Below, piece after piece: positions 7,054-15,134 of a stretch of 64,000 nucleotides of DNA (positions are counted from its first letter, which is position 1; each line of letters opens with the position of its first letter). Source of the stretch: Pseudomonas sp. JAI120 (GTDB lineage Bacteria; Pseudomonadota; Gammaproteobacteria; Pseudomonadales; Pseudomonadaceae). A program made the position numbers and the translations under genes. Below the pieces are notes generated by a model. That model did no database searches and was not told the origin of the DNA. It saw nothing but the letters and a program-made list of their open reading frames with translations. The stretch lies in assembly GCF_014207255.1 (NCBI RefSeq), contig NZ_JACHCZ010000005.1:1-64000 (forward strand). Direction: 5' to 3'.

Positions 7054-9729
7054 TCAGACCCAGGAAGCTGCGCGATCCACCTGCACGCCATACCGTTCAA
7101 TTGCCTGCTGGCATACGTGCCGTTCAAGACTGCCCTGCTCTACCAACGCGGTAAGCGCCGCCAACACGATGTGATGCCGATCCACCTCAAAGAAATCCCG
7201 CAGCGCCGCCCGTGTATCACTGCGACCAAACCCGTCGGTGCCGAGCACGGTGTAGCTTGAGTCCAGATAGGACGCAATCATCTGCGGGACCGCGCGTACG
7301 TAGTCGGACACGGCAACCACCGGCGCACCCGCCGGTAAGCAATCATGCAGATGACTGACGCGCTTGCCGGCCTGTGGATGCAAGCGGTTCCAGCGCTCCA
7401 CTTCCCGTGCCTCCCGTGCCAGTTCGCTGAAACTGGTGACGCTGTACACCTCGCTCGCCACGTGCCAATCCTCAGCCAGTAACCGCGCGGCAGCCTGGGC
7501 TTCACGCAGCAAGGTCCCCGAACCGAGCAGGCGTACCTTAGCCTCAGCGGCGCGCTCCAGGCGATACATACCCTTGATAATCGCCGCCTCCACGCCTTCG
7601 GGCAGGCTCGGCTGCGGGTAGTTTTCGTTCATCAGGGTCACGTAGTAGAACTCGTCCACGTCATGCTCCAGCATCTGGCGCATGCCGTGGTCGAGAATCA
7701 CCGAAAACTCCCCTGCAAACGCCGGATCGTAGGCGCGGCAGTTGGGCACGGTGGCGGCGGTGAGATGGCTGCTGCCGTCCTGGTGCTGCAAGCCCTCGCC
7801 GCCGAGGGTGGTGCGCCCGGCAGTGGCGCCGAGCAGGAAACCACGGGCACGCTGGTCGGCGGCGGCCCAGATCAGGTCGCCGACGCGCTGGAAGCCGAAC
7901 ATCGAGTAGTAGATGTAGAACGGCAACATACGCAGGCCATGCACCGAGTAGCTGGTGGCCGCCGCCACCCAGGAACTGATGGCACTGGCTTCACTGATGC
8001 CTTCTTCAAGAATCTGCCCGTCGGTGGCCTCGCGGTAGCTGAGGATCGAGCCGATGTCTTCCGGCTCATAGCGCTGGCCGACGCTGGAATAGATGCCGAT
8101 CTGCTTGAACAGGTTGGCCATGCCGAAAGTACGCGCCTCATCCGCCACGATGGGCACGATGCGTGGCCCGAGCGCCTTGTCCTTGAGCAGGTTGGTCAGC
8201 ATGCGCACGAAGGCCATGGTGGTGGACATTTCCTTGCCGTCGGCCGCCGTGGCGAAGCCGGCGTAACCGCTCACGGGCGGTACGTTCACCGGTGCTGCGG
8301 CCTGGCTACGGCTGGGCACATAACCGCCCAGGGCCGTGCGCCGCTGATGCAGGTAGCGCAACTCGAGGCTGTCATCCGTGGGTTTGAAGAAGCTCAGCGA
8401 TTCGGCCTGCTCATCGCTCAGCGGCAACTGGAAGCGGTTGCGGAACGCGAGCAACGCCTCGCGATCAAGCTTCTTCTGCTGATGAGTGGTCATCTTGCCC
8501 TGCCCGGCCTCGCCCATGCCGAAGCCTTTTTTGGTCTGGGCCAGGATCACCGTAGGCTTGCCCTTGACCCGGCGCGCCGCATGATAGGCGGCGTGGATCT
8601 TGACCATGTCGTGGCCGCCACGCTTGAGGCGGTCGATTTGCTCATCGCTCATACCCTCGACCAGCTTGGCCAGCGCCTCGCTCTGGCCGAAGAAGTGTTC
8701 GCGGTTGTAGGCCCCGTCCTTGGCGGCGAAGGTCTGGAATTGGCCGTCCACGGTGTTCGACAACGTGTTGACCAGTAAACCGTCGGCGTCCTTGGCGAGC
8801 AAGGCGTCCCAGTCCGAACCCCAGACCAGCTTGATCACGTTCCAGCCAGCGCCTGCGAACAACGCCTCCAGTTCATCGATGATCCGCCCATTGCCACGCA
8901 CCGGGCCGTCGAGGCGTTGCAGGTTGCAGTTGACCACCCAGGTCAGGTTGTCGAGGCCTTCACGGGCGGCCAGGGTCAGGGCCGACATGCTTTCCGGCTC
9001 GTCCATCTCGCCGTCGCCGAAGACACCCCACACGTGGCGCTCAGCAGTGTCCTGCAGGCCGCGATGCTGCAGATAGCGCATGAAGCGCGCCTGGAAAATC
9101 GAACTGATGGGGCCAATGCCCATGGAACCGGTGGGAAACTGCCAGAAGTCCGGCATCAAGCACGGGTGCGGGTAGCTGGACAGCCCGCGGGCGCCGGCCT
9201 TGGCGCCGCCGAGTTCCTGGCGATAGTGGGCCAGGTCGTCCGCGCTCAAGCGCCCCTCAAGGAAGGCGCGCGCATAAATGCCGGGGGCCGAATGCGGCTG
9301 GTAGAACACCAGGTCGCCGCCAAAGTCGTGGTTGCGAGCGCGGAAAAAGTGGTTGAAGCCCACCTCGAACAAATCCGCAGCACTGGCGTAGCTGGCAATG
9401 TGGCCACCGAGTTCGCCATAGGCCTGGTTGGCCCCCACCACCATGGCCAGGGCGTTCCAGCGCACCAGTGAGGCCAGGCGCTCTTCGGTAGCCAGGTCGC
9501 CGGGAAACGCCGGCTGCTGCTCGACGCTGATGCTATTGATGTAGGGCGTGCCGTGGCGGGGCTTCCAGTCGATGTGCGGAGCGCTGGCGTCGCGAGCCAG
9601 CAGGTCCAGGATCTGGCGTGCGCGCTCAGGGCCCGCATTGGCTACCAGCGAAGCCAACGCGTCACGCCATTCGTCGAGCTCTTGTTGATCCTGGGCTGTG
9701 TGATTCACTGCAGTCGCGATACCGTTCAT
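7054..9729 (-). CDS. Homodimeric 2-oxoacid dehydrogenase E1 (AceE/MdeB-like), thiamine-diphosphate dependent
   Basis: An 891-residue relative of the pyruvate dehydrogenase E1 subunit AceE. The ThDP-binding motif runs from VWGVFGDGEMDEPES to the VVNCN element (GDG...N), followed by LQRLDGPVRGN; the middle domain has GISEASAISSWVAA and TTLGGEGLQHQDG, all AceE family landmarks. The closest functional parallel known to me is MdeB, the 2-oxobutyrate dehydrogenase E1 of the P. putida methionine-lyase cluster; here no mdeA or mdeR is adjacent and no E2 gene is present. The start at 9729 has a good CGGAGGT site; the frame to 9816 is discounted. Substrate (pyruvate or 2-oxobutyrate) is uncertain. Confidence 0.87.
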   Translation of the reverse strand: MNGIATAVNHTAQDQQELDEWRDALASLVANAGPERARQILDLLARDASAPHIDWKPRHGTPYINSISVEQQPAFPGDLATEERLASLVRWNALAMVVGANQAYGELGGHIASYASAADLFEVGFNHFFRARNHDFGGDLVFYQPHSAPGIYARAFLEGRLSADDLAHYRQELGGAKAGARGLSSYPHPCLMPDFWQFPTGSMGIGPISSIFQARFMRYLQHRGLQDTAERHVWGVFGDGEMDEPESMSALTLAAREGLDNLTWVVNCNLQRLDGPVRGNGRIIDELEALFAGAGWNVIKLVWGSDWDALLAKDADGLLVNTLSNTVDGQFQTFAAKDGAYNREHFFGQSEALAKLVEGMSDEQIDRLKRGGHDMVKIHAAYHAARRVKGKPTVILAQTKKGFGMGEAGQGKMTTHQQKKLDREALLAFRNRFQLPLSDEQAESLSFFKPTDDSLELRYLHQRRTALGGYVPSRSQAAAPVNVPPVSGYAGFATAADGKEMSTTMAFVRMLTNLLKDKALGPRIVPIVADEARTFGMANLFKQIGIYSSVGQRYEPEDIGSILSYREATDGQILEEGISEASAISSWVAAATSYSVHGLRMLPFYIYYSMFGFQRVGDLIWAAADQRARGFLLGATAGRTTLGGEGLQHQDGSSHLTAATVPNCRAYDPAFAGEFSVILDHGMRQMLEHDVDEFYYVTLMNENYPQPSLPEGVEAAIIKGMYRLERAAEAKVRLLGSGTLLREAQAAARLLAEDWHVASEVYSVTSFSELAREAREVERWNRLHPQAGKRVSHLHDCLPAGAPVVAVSDYVRAVPQMIASYLDSSYTVLGTDGFGRSDTRAALRDFFEVDRHHIVLAALTALVEQGSLERHVCQQAIERYGVQVDRAASWV

Positions 9730-9919
9730 GGGCACCTCCGGGCTTTTTTCCAGTTTATGTCGGTGCCTGAGGATTTTTTGCCTGTTATCAGGCGCAGCTT
9801 GCAGCATTTTGAGCATGAATCACTGCCCACAGGCGTTTTTCCAGCACGTTGTGCTCAATCAACCCGAAACCTCACCATTGTGTTTAAAATGCCGCCCGCT
9901 CAACGAACGACGCTCAACG

Positions 9920-10846
9920 ATGAACCCAGACGCACTCGCCAACCTGCACGCCCACCTGCTCACCGCCCTGGCCAGCGCCCCGGCTGAAACCCGGCGCCTG
10001 TTCCACGGCCGTGGTCGCTGCTGGCCGGGCCTTGAGCAGTTGACCGTAGACTGGCTGCAAGGCGTGGTGCTGGTCGCGCTGTTCAAGGCGCCCGAAGCGA
10101 CACACCTGGATGCGTTGAAACAACTGTTGATCGACTTCGACTGGGCCCCATTCGGCGCCCACACCGTCGCCCTGCAACACCGCTACCTGCCACAAAGCAC
10201 CACCGAATGGCTGGTGGGCGCAGCCATCGACGAGTTGACCATCACCGAAGGCGGCCTGCGTTACCTGATCGACCTGGGCAAAAAGCAGAACAGCGGGCTG
10301 TTCCTCGATATGCGTTACGGGCGCAACTGGGTGCGCGAACAGGCCAAGGGCCAGCGCGTGCTCAACCTGTTTGCCTACACCTGCGGGTTCTCGGTTGCGG
10401 CCATCGAGGGCGGCGCCAGCCACGTGGTGAACCTGGACATGGCCCGTGGCGCCCTGAGCCGGGGCCGCGATAACCACCGCCTCAACGGTCATGACCTGAG
10501 CAAGGTCACCTTCCTGGGCCACGACCTGTTCAAATCCTGGGCCAAGGTCACCCACAGCGGCCCCTACGACCTGGTGATCATCGACCCGCCGTCCTTCCAG
10601 AAAGGCAGCTTCCTGCTGACCAAGGACTACCAGCGCGTGTTGCGCCGCCTGCCGGATTTGCTCACGGCCCAGGGCACTGTCCTGGCGTGCATGAACGATC
10701 CGGCCTTTGGCGAAGACTTCCTGATCGACGGCGTCACCCGCGAAGCACCGGGCCTGCGCTTTGTTGAACGGCTGCAAAACCCGCCGGAATTTCCGGATAT
10801 CGACGCCCAAAGCGGCCTCAAGGCACTGGTGTTTCGCCAAGGCTGA
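9920..10846 (+). CDS. Class I SAM-dependent methyltransferase (RlmI/RlmK-like core)
   Basis: A 308-residue protein with a Rossmann methyltransferase core: motif I VLNLFAYTCGFSVAAIEGG, motif II VVNLDMARGALSRGRDN, and the catalytic-region motif YDLVIIDPPSFQKGSF. These resemble the PF10672 methyltransferase domain found in 23S rRNA cytosine methyltransferases, but the N-terminal PUA domain of RlmI is absent, so an RNA target is plausible but unproven. The start at 9920 (MNPDALANLH) leaves about 190 bases to the divergent E1 gene; the frame running to 9728 is a shadow of that gene. Confidence 0.82.
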   Translation: MNPDALANLHAHLLTALASAPAETRRLFHGRGRCWPGLEQLTVDWLQGVVLVALFKAPEATHLDALKQLLIDFDWAPFGAHTVALQHRYLPQSTTEWLVGAAIDELTITEGGLRYLIDLGKKQNSGLFLDMRYGRNWVREQAKGQRVLNLFAYTCGFSVAAIEGGASHVVNLDMARGALSRGRDNHRLNGHDLSKVTFLGHDLFKSWAKVTHSGPYDLVIIDPPSFQKGSFLLTKDYQRVLRRLPDLLTAQGTVLACMNDPAFGEDFLIDGVTREAPGLRFVERLQNPPEFPDIDAQSGLKALVFRQG

Positions 10847-10994
10847 TGCTGAAACTTCCTACGCTTGCTACGCTATGTGATGCGCCGGGTGGTGAACCTT
10901 ATGCCCCCCTTCCCGGTCGATACCTGCATTCCCCGGCCAGACTCGACAGCGTCACGTTGTCGGCTGCCCCGTTTCACCTTTTGGAGAACCGCCC

Positions 10995-11711
10995 GTGATA
11001 TCGACCCTGCATGTAGCCAGAATCAAAGCCTGGGGCGCCCACGGCTTCACCGCCACCGGTGTGGTATTGGCCTTCCTGGCCACCCTGGCGCTGCTGGAAA
11101 ACTCACCCAAGGCCTGCCTGCTCTGGCTGGGCCTGGCCTTGGTAGTAGACGGCGTCGATGGTTCCCTGGCGCGGCGGGTGAATGTCAGCACGGTATTGCC
11201 CAGCTTTGACGGCTCGGTACTGGACCTGGTGATCGATTACCTCACCTATGTGTTTATCCCGGCACTGTTTATCTACCGCTATATCGACCTGCCGGACTTT
11301 ACCCACCTGTTCACGGTGTCGGTGATCCTGGTGTCATCGCTGTTCTGCTTCTGCAACGTGAACATGAAGAGCAAGGACAACTACTTCGTCGGTTTCCCCG
11401 CCGCCTGGAACGTAGTGGCCTTGTGCGTGTACATCATCCAGCCGGCCGCCTGGGTCACCTTGCTGACGGTGATCGGCCTGGCCCTGCTGACCGTGACGCC
11501 GATGAAGTTCTTGCACCCATTTCGGGTCAAGCGCTTCATGCCGATCAATATCGCAGTGACCACCATCTGGTTGCTGTGCAGCTTTTTGATGGTGGTGGAT
11601 TATCCCAACACCAACCCGTGGACGTTTGGGTTGTGGTCAGTGATGTCGGCGTATTTCCTCGGGATTTGCGTGTGGCGCACGGCGCTGGAGTGGATGGGAA
11701 CCCACAAATAG
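10995..11711 (+). CDS. pcs: Phosphatidylcholine synthase
   Basis: A 238-residue inner-membrane enzyme with about eight hydrophobic segments. It carries the CDP-alcohol phosphotransferase motif in the spaced form seen in Pcs: VVDGVDGSLARRVNVSTV then FDGSVLDLVIDYLTY, giving D-G-x2-A-R ... G-x3-D-x3-D. Pcs condenses CDP-diacylglycerol with choline directly, so phosphatidylcholine synthesis depends on external choline. GTG is the start, with TTGGAGA nine bases upstream. It is followed by a REPIN and stands alone. Confidence 0.9.
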   Translation: MISTLHVARIKAWGAHGFTATGVVLAFLATLALLENSPKACLLWLGLALVVDGVDGSLARRVNVSTVLPSFDGSVLDLVIDYLTYVFIPALFIYRYIDLPDFTHLFTVSVILVSSLFCFCNVNMKSKDNYFVGFPAAWNVVALCVYIIQPAAWVTLLTVIGLALLTVTPMKFLHPFRVKRFMPINIAVTTIWLLCSFLMVVDYPNTNPWTFGLWSVMSAYFLGICVWRTALEWMGTHK

Positions 11712-11731
11712 CCAGATGAACACAGTTCAAC

Positions 11732-11820
11732 TGTGGGAGGGGGCTTGCTTCCGATTGCGGTGTGTCAGTCAGCTTATCTGTCACTGATACACCGCAATCG
11801 GGGGCAAGCCACCTCCCACA
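11732..11820. repeat. REPIN: inverted pair of REP elements
   Basis: Two arms of roughly 36 bases beginning TGTGGGAGG and containing GGCTTGC and CCGATTGCGGTGT face each other around a short centre, forming a long hairpin. It lies between pcs and the TSUP gene. Confidence 0.85.
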
Positions 11821-11905
11821 TTTGGTTCTGCGTACATCAGGCAGGTAAGATGGCAGCCCTTCGCACAGCGCTTTGCTGCGCACTGCCAACCATAAGCCCT
11901 GCCCA

Positions 11906-12685
11906 ATGCCCTTCGAACTCAGCGTAGACCTCACCACCCTCGCCATTCTCGCCGTCGTGGCCTTTATTGCCGGCTTTATCGATGCCATCGCCGGCGGCGG
12001 CGGCCTGCTTACCACCCCGGCGCTGCTCACCGCCGGGATGCCGCCCCATCTGGTACTGGGCACCAACAAGCTCAGCTCCACCTTCGGCTCGGCCACGGCC
12101 AGCTTCACCTTCTATCGCCGCAAGCTGTTCCACCCGCGCCAGTGGGTGCATGCGATCGTCGGCACGCTGATCGGTGCGTTGGCCGGTGCGGTGGTTGCCC
12201 ACTACCTGCCCGCCGAAACCCTGAACAAGATGCTGCCGGTGATCGTATTCGGTTGCGGCGTGTATTTGCTGTTCGGTGGCACGCCCAAGGCGCCGCTGGA
12301 CGCCGACGCGCCGATCAAGAAGAAATGGCAAGGCGCCCAGGGTTTTGGCCTGGGCTTCTACGACGGCGTGGCCGGCCCCGGTACCGGTGCGTTCTGGACC
12401 GTGAGCACGATGCTGCTGCACCCCATCGACCTGGTGAAGGCCAGCGGCGTGGCGCGCAGCATGAACTTCGTCAGCAACGCGGCGGCGCTGTCGGTGTTTA
12501 TCATCAACGGCTCGGTGGATTGGATTGTCGGCCTGGCAATGGGGATTTCGGTGATGTGTGGCGCATTCTTTGGCGCCCGCAGCGCGATCAGCGGCGGCGC
12601 CAAGTTCATTCGCCCGGTGTTCATCACCGTGGTCCTCGGCCTGACCGTGCGCCTAGCCTGGCAGCACTGGTTCAGCGTGGCCTAG
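11906..12685 (+). CDS. TSUP (TauE/SafE) family membrane permease
   Basis: A 259-residue inner-membrane protein with two repeated halves of hydrophobic segments. The N-terminal IAGFIDAIAGGGGLLTTPAL and the GTNKLSSTFGSATAS stretch are the family hallmarks, and the second half repeats them as GFYDGVAGPGTGAFWTV and ARSMNFVSNAAALSVF. TSUP proteins move sulfur-containing or organic anions (sulfite, taurine-derived compounds, sulfoacetate), usually outward; the substrate here is unknown. The start at 11906 gives MPFELSVDL. Its 3' end overlaps the convergent nudC gene by 33 bases. Confidence 0.87.
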   Translation: MPFELSVDLTTLAILAVVAFIAGFIDAIAGGGGLLTTPALLTAGMPPHLVLGTNKLSSTFGSATASFTFYRRKLFHPRQWVHAIVGTLIGALAGAVVAHYLPAETLNKMLPVIVFGCGVYLLFGGTPKAPLDADAPIKKKWQGAQGFGLGFYDGVAGPGTGAFWTVSTMLLHPIDLVKASGVARSMNFVSNAAALSVFIINGSVDWIVGLAMGISVMCGAFFGARSAISGGAKFIRPVFITVVLGLTVRLAWQHWFSVA

Positions 12686-13495
12686 GCGACGGGCCAGGTA
12701 GAGGTCGATCAGGTAACGCGCAATCGAGCGTGATGCCGGCAACGGCGGCAGGTCGTGGATGCTGAACCACTGCGCGTCCTCGATCTCGTCAGCCTGGGGC
12801 ACGATGTCGCCACCGGCGTACTCGGCATGGAAGCCCAGCATCATCGAATGGGGGAACGGCCAGCACTGGCTGCCCATGTACTGGATGTTCTTGACCTCCA
12901 CCTGCACTTCTTCGCGCACCTCGCGGATCAGGCAGTCTTCGGCCGACTCACCCGGCTCGGCAAAGCCGGCCAAGGTACTGTAGACCCCGGTGACAAAACG
13001 CGGCGAGCGCGCCAGCAGGATCTCGTCGCCACGGGTCACCAGCACGATCATGCTCGGCGAAATCCGTGGGTAGCTGCGCAGGTCGCAGGCCTGGCAGTAC
13101 ATCGCCCGCTCCCGCGGCACCTGGACCATCGCCTGGCCGCAACTGCCGCAGAACCGATGCTCGCGCGCCCAGGTGCCGATCTGCGCGGCGTAGCCCAGCA
13201 CTTTGTACAGGGTGTGATCACCTTGCAGCATGAAGCCGCGCAGGCCCTGCCAACTGCAACCTTGCACCTCGCCCGCCGAGTCGAGTTCCAGCAGGTACAC
13301 CGGCTCACCGTCGAGGTGGCCGATGCCGTGCTCGGCAAACACCGAAAGGTCCTGGCGCTTGAGCCATTCCCGAGGGAACAGCGGGCCATTGGCGTCATGC
13401 AAAAAGCCGTCGCGGCTGCGGGCGACAGCCCAGCCGCCGGGGGCGTCGTTGTCCAGCAGCGTTGTGGTAATCCAGCCTGGGGTCATGTCAGTCAA
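12653..13495 (-). CDS. nudC: NAD(+) diphosphatase / NADH pyrophosphatase
   Basis: A 280-residue Nudix enzyme that hydrolyses NAD(H), and in E. coli also removes NAD caps from RNA 5' ends. Domains in order: an N-terminal NudC-like domain, a zinc ribbon (FCGSCGQ ... MYCQACD), then the Nudix box GFAEPGESAEDCLIREVREE. The NudC-specific SQPWPFPxS motif appears as SQCWPFPHSMM, with Cys in place of the usual Pro. Its start overlaps the stop of the crotonase gene upstream by four bases (TCAT on the plus strand), so the two are translationally coupled. Confidence 0.92.
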   Translation of the reverse strand: MTDMTPGWITTTLLDNDAPGGWAVARSRDGFLHDANGPLFPREWLKRQDLSVFAEHGIGHLDGEPVYLLELDSAGEVQGCSWQGLRGFMLQGDHTLYKVLGYAAQIGTWAREHRFCGSCGQAMVQVPRERAMYCQACDLRSYPRISPSMIVLVTRGDEILLARSPRFVTGVYSTLAGFAEPGESAEDCLIREVREEVQVEVKNIQYMGSQCWPFPHSMMLGFHAEYAGGDIVPQADEIEDAQWFSIHDLPPLPASRSIARYLIDLYLARRLGHAEPVLPG

Positions 13496-14304
13496 TCCAC
13501 GAATTCGGGTTTCTGCTTACTCATATGGGCCGCGATGGCCACGCGCAGGTCGTTGGATTGCAACATAGCCGAGTTCCAGGTGGCAACGTATTCCAGACCG
13601 TCATTGACCGTATGGTCACGCATGTAGCTGATCATGGCTTTGGTGCCGGTGACCGCAATCGGCGACTTGGCGGCGATTTCATGAGCGATTTCAAACACGC
13701 CGGCCAACAGGCTTTCCTGGTCGGCATACACACGATTGACCAGGCCGATGCTGCGCGCTTCCTCGGCACCGAACTGGCGACCGGTGTAGGCCAGCTCACG
13801 CAGCATGCCATCGCCGATGATGCGTGGCAGGCGTTGCAGGGTGCCGACGTCGGCGGCCATGCCGATGTCGATTTCCTTGATCGAGAATTGCGCGTCTTCA
13901 GCGGCGTAGCGCATGTCGCAGGCGCTGATCAGGTCGATGGCGCCACCGATGCAGTACCCCTGGATCGCCGCCAGTACCGGCTTGCGGCAGTTGTCGACGG
14001 CATTGAACGAGGCTTGCAGCTCGAGGATCTTGCGGCGCAGCAAGCGTGCATTGCGGCCCACGTCCTTGCCGAAGTCATTGGCCACCGAGGCCAGCATCAT
14101 CAGGTCGATGCCGGAGGAAAAATGCTTGCCGGCACCGCTGAGCACCACGGCGCGTACGGCATCGGTGTCTTCGACCCATTGGAAGATGTCGATGATCTCG
14201 GTCCAGAACGCGGCGTTCATCGCGTTGATCTTTTCCGGGCGGTTGATCTGCACATGGGCAACGTTGCCGGTGAGTTCGACGACGAAAGCTTGGTATTCGG
14301 ACAT
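13492..14304 (-). CDS. Enoyl-CoA hydratase/isomerase family, dienoyl-CoA isomerase-like
   Basis: A 270-residue crotonase-fold protein. Oxyanion-hole elements are FSSGIDLMML and IQGYCIGGAIDLISACD. The stretch FSIKEIDIGMAADVGTLQRLP matches delta3,5-delta2,4-dienoyl-CoA isomerase (ECH1), including the paired acidic residues of the active site (Glu in KEIDIG and Asp in AADVG). It likely helps beta-oxidation of unsaturated fatty acids with odd-position double bonds. It is the first gene of a two-gene unit with nudC, joined by an ATGA overlap. Confidence 0.87.
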   Translation of the reverse strand: MSEYQAFVVELTGNVAHVQINRPEKINAMNAAFWTEIIDIFQWVEDTDAVRAVVLSGAGKHFSSGIDLMMLASVANDFGKDVGRNARLLRRKILELQASFNAVDNCRKPVLAAIQGYCIGGAIDLISACDMRYAAEDAQFSIKEIDIGMAADVGTLQRLPRIIGDGMLRELAYTGRQFGAEEARSIGLVNRVYADQESLLAGVFEIAHEIAAKSPIAVTGTKAMISYMRDHTVNDGLEYVATWNSAMLQSNDLRVAIAAHMSKQKPEFVD

Positions 14305-14489
14305 GGCAGTGATCCCTGGCTGGCGAGTGATAAGGCCCGAACTATAACAAGGCTACGTGACGGCGCATCGGCCAAAAGCGGGACTGGCAACGGCGATGGA
14401 AAAGACGCTGGATAAAAGCCCCGGCACACGCCATCCTTCGCGCTTTGAGCCGCCCCATCAGCGGCGTTCGACGTTTAAAGGATATGCCC

Positions 14490-15044
14490 ATGCACGCCCA
14501 ACCCCTCGCCCCCGCCGATTTCGATTTCATCGAAGAAACCCTGTTGAAGTACGGCGACGACCATTCGGTGCTGAACCTGGCCGAGCTCGACGGCTACTTC
14601 ACCGCATTGGTGTCCAGCCCCGCGCAGGTGGATATTGCAGAGTGGTTCCCGGCGATCTGGGGTGGGCAGAACCCGGAATGGGAAAGCGCCGAAGAGGCCA
14701 AGCAGTTCCTGGACCTGTGCGTGCGTCATATCAACCTGCTCGCCGGGCAACTGGCGACTGACGCCGGGGGCTTCAAGGCGCGCTTCGATGAAACCGAACA
14801 TCAGGGCCAGGACGTGACCCTCGCCGAAGAATGGTGCTTTGGCTATATCCGTGGCGCGGCGATCGGCAACTGGCCGGAACTGCCGGCCGAGCAGGCCGCA
14901 CAGCTGGAGAAAATCTCCTGGTGCGCCGAGCAGGACAACTTCGAGTTGCCCGCCGACCTGGATGTGAAGCTGCATCAGCAACGGGTCAGCGCTATCGAAC
15001 CGGCGGCACGGGCACTGCACGATTACTGGTTGAGCAAGCGCTAG
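14490..15044 (+). CDS. UPF0149 (YgfB/YecA-type) family protein
   Basis: A 184-residue, mostly helical acidic protein with the UPF0149 pattern: LNLAELDGYFTALVSSP near the N-terminus and EEWCFGYIRGAAI in the middle. No SEC-C zinc tail is present at the C-terminus, in contrast with YecA. Its molecular role in this branch is unknown to me. AAAGGA at 14477-14482 is correctly spaced for the ATG at 14490 but not for the one at 14484. Separated by about 90 bases from the following EPSP synthase gene, possibly co-transcribed. Confidence 0.8.
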   Translation: MHAQPLAPADFDFIEETLLKYGDDHSVLNLAELDGYFTALVSSPAQVDIAEWFPAIWGGQNPEWESAEEAKQFLDLCVRHINLLAGQLATDAGGFKARFDETEHQGQDVTLAEEWCFGYIRGAAIGNWPELPAEQAAQLEKISWCAEQDNFELPADLDVKLHQQRVSAIEPAARALHDYWLSKR

Positions 15045-15134
15045 ACCTCGACAAGCACCGCACCTTTGGCCGATTATTCGGGTCCGCCCGTCGGCCACTC
15101 CGTACCACCTTGCCTTGATCAGGAGCCTTGTACC

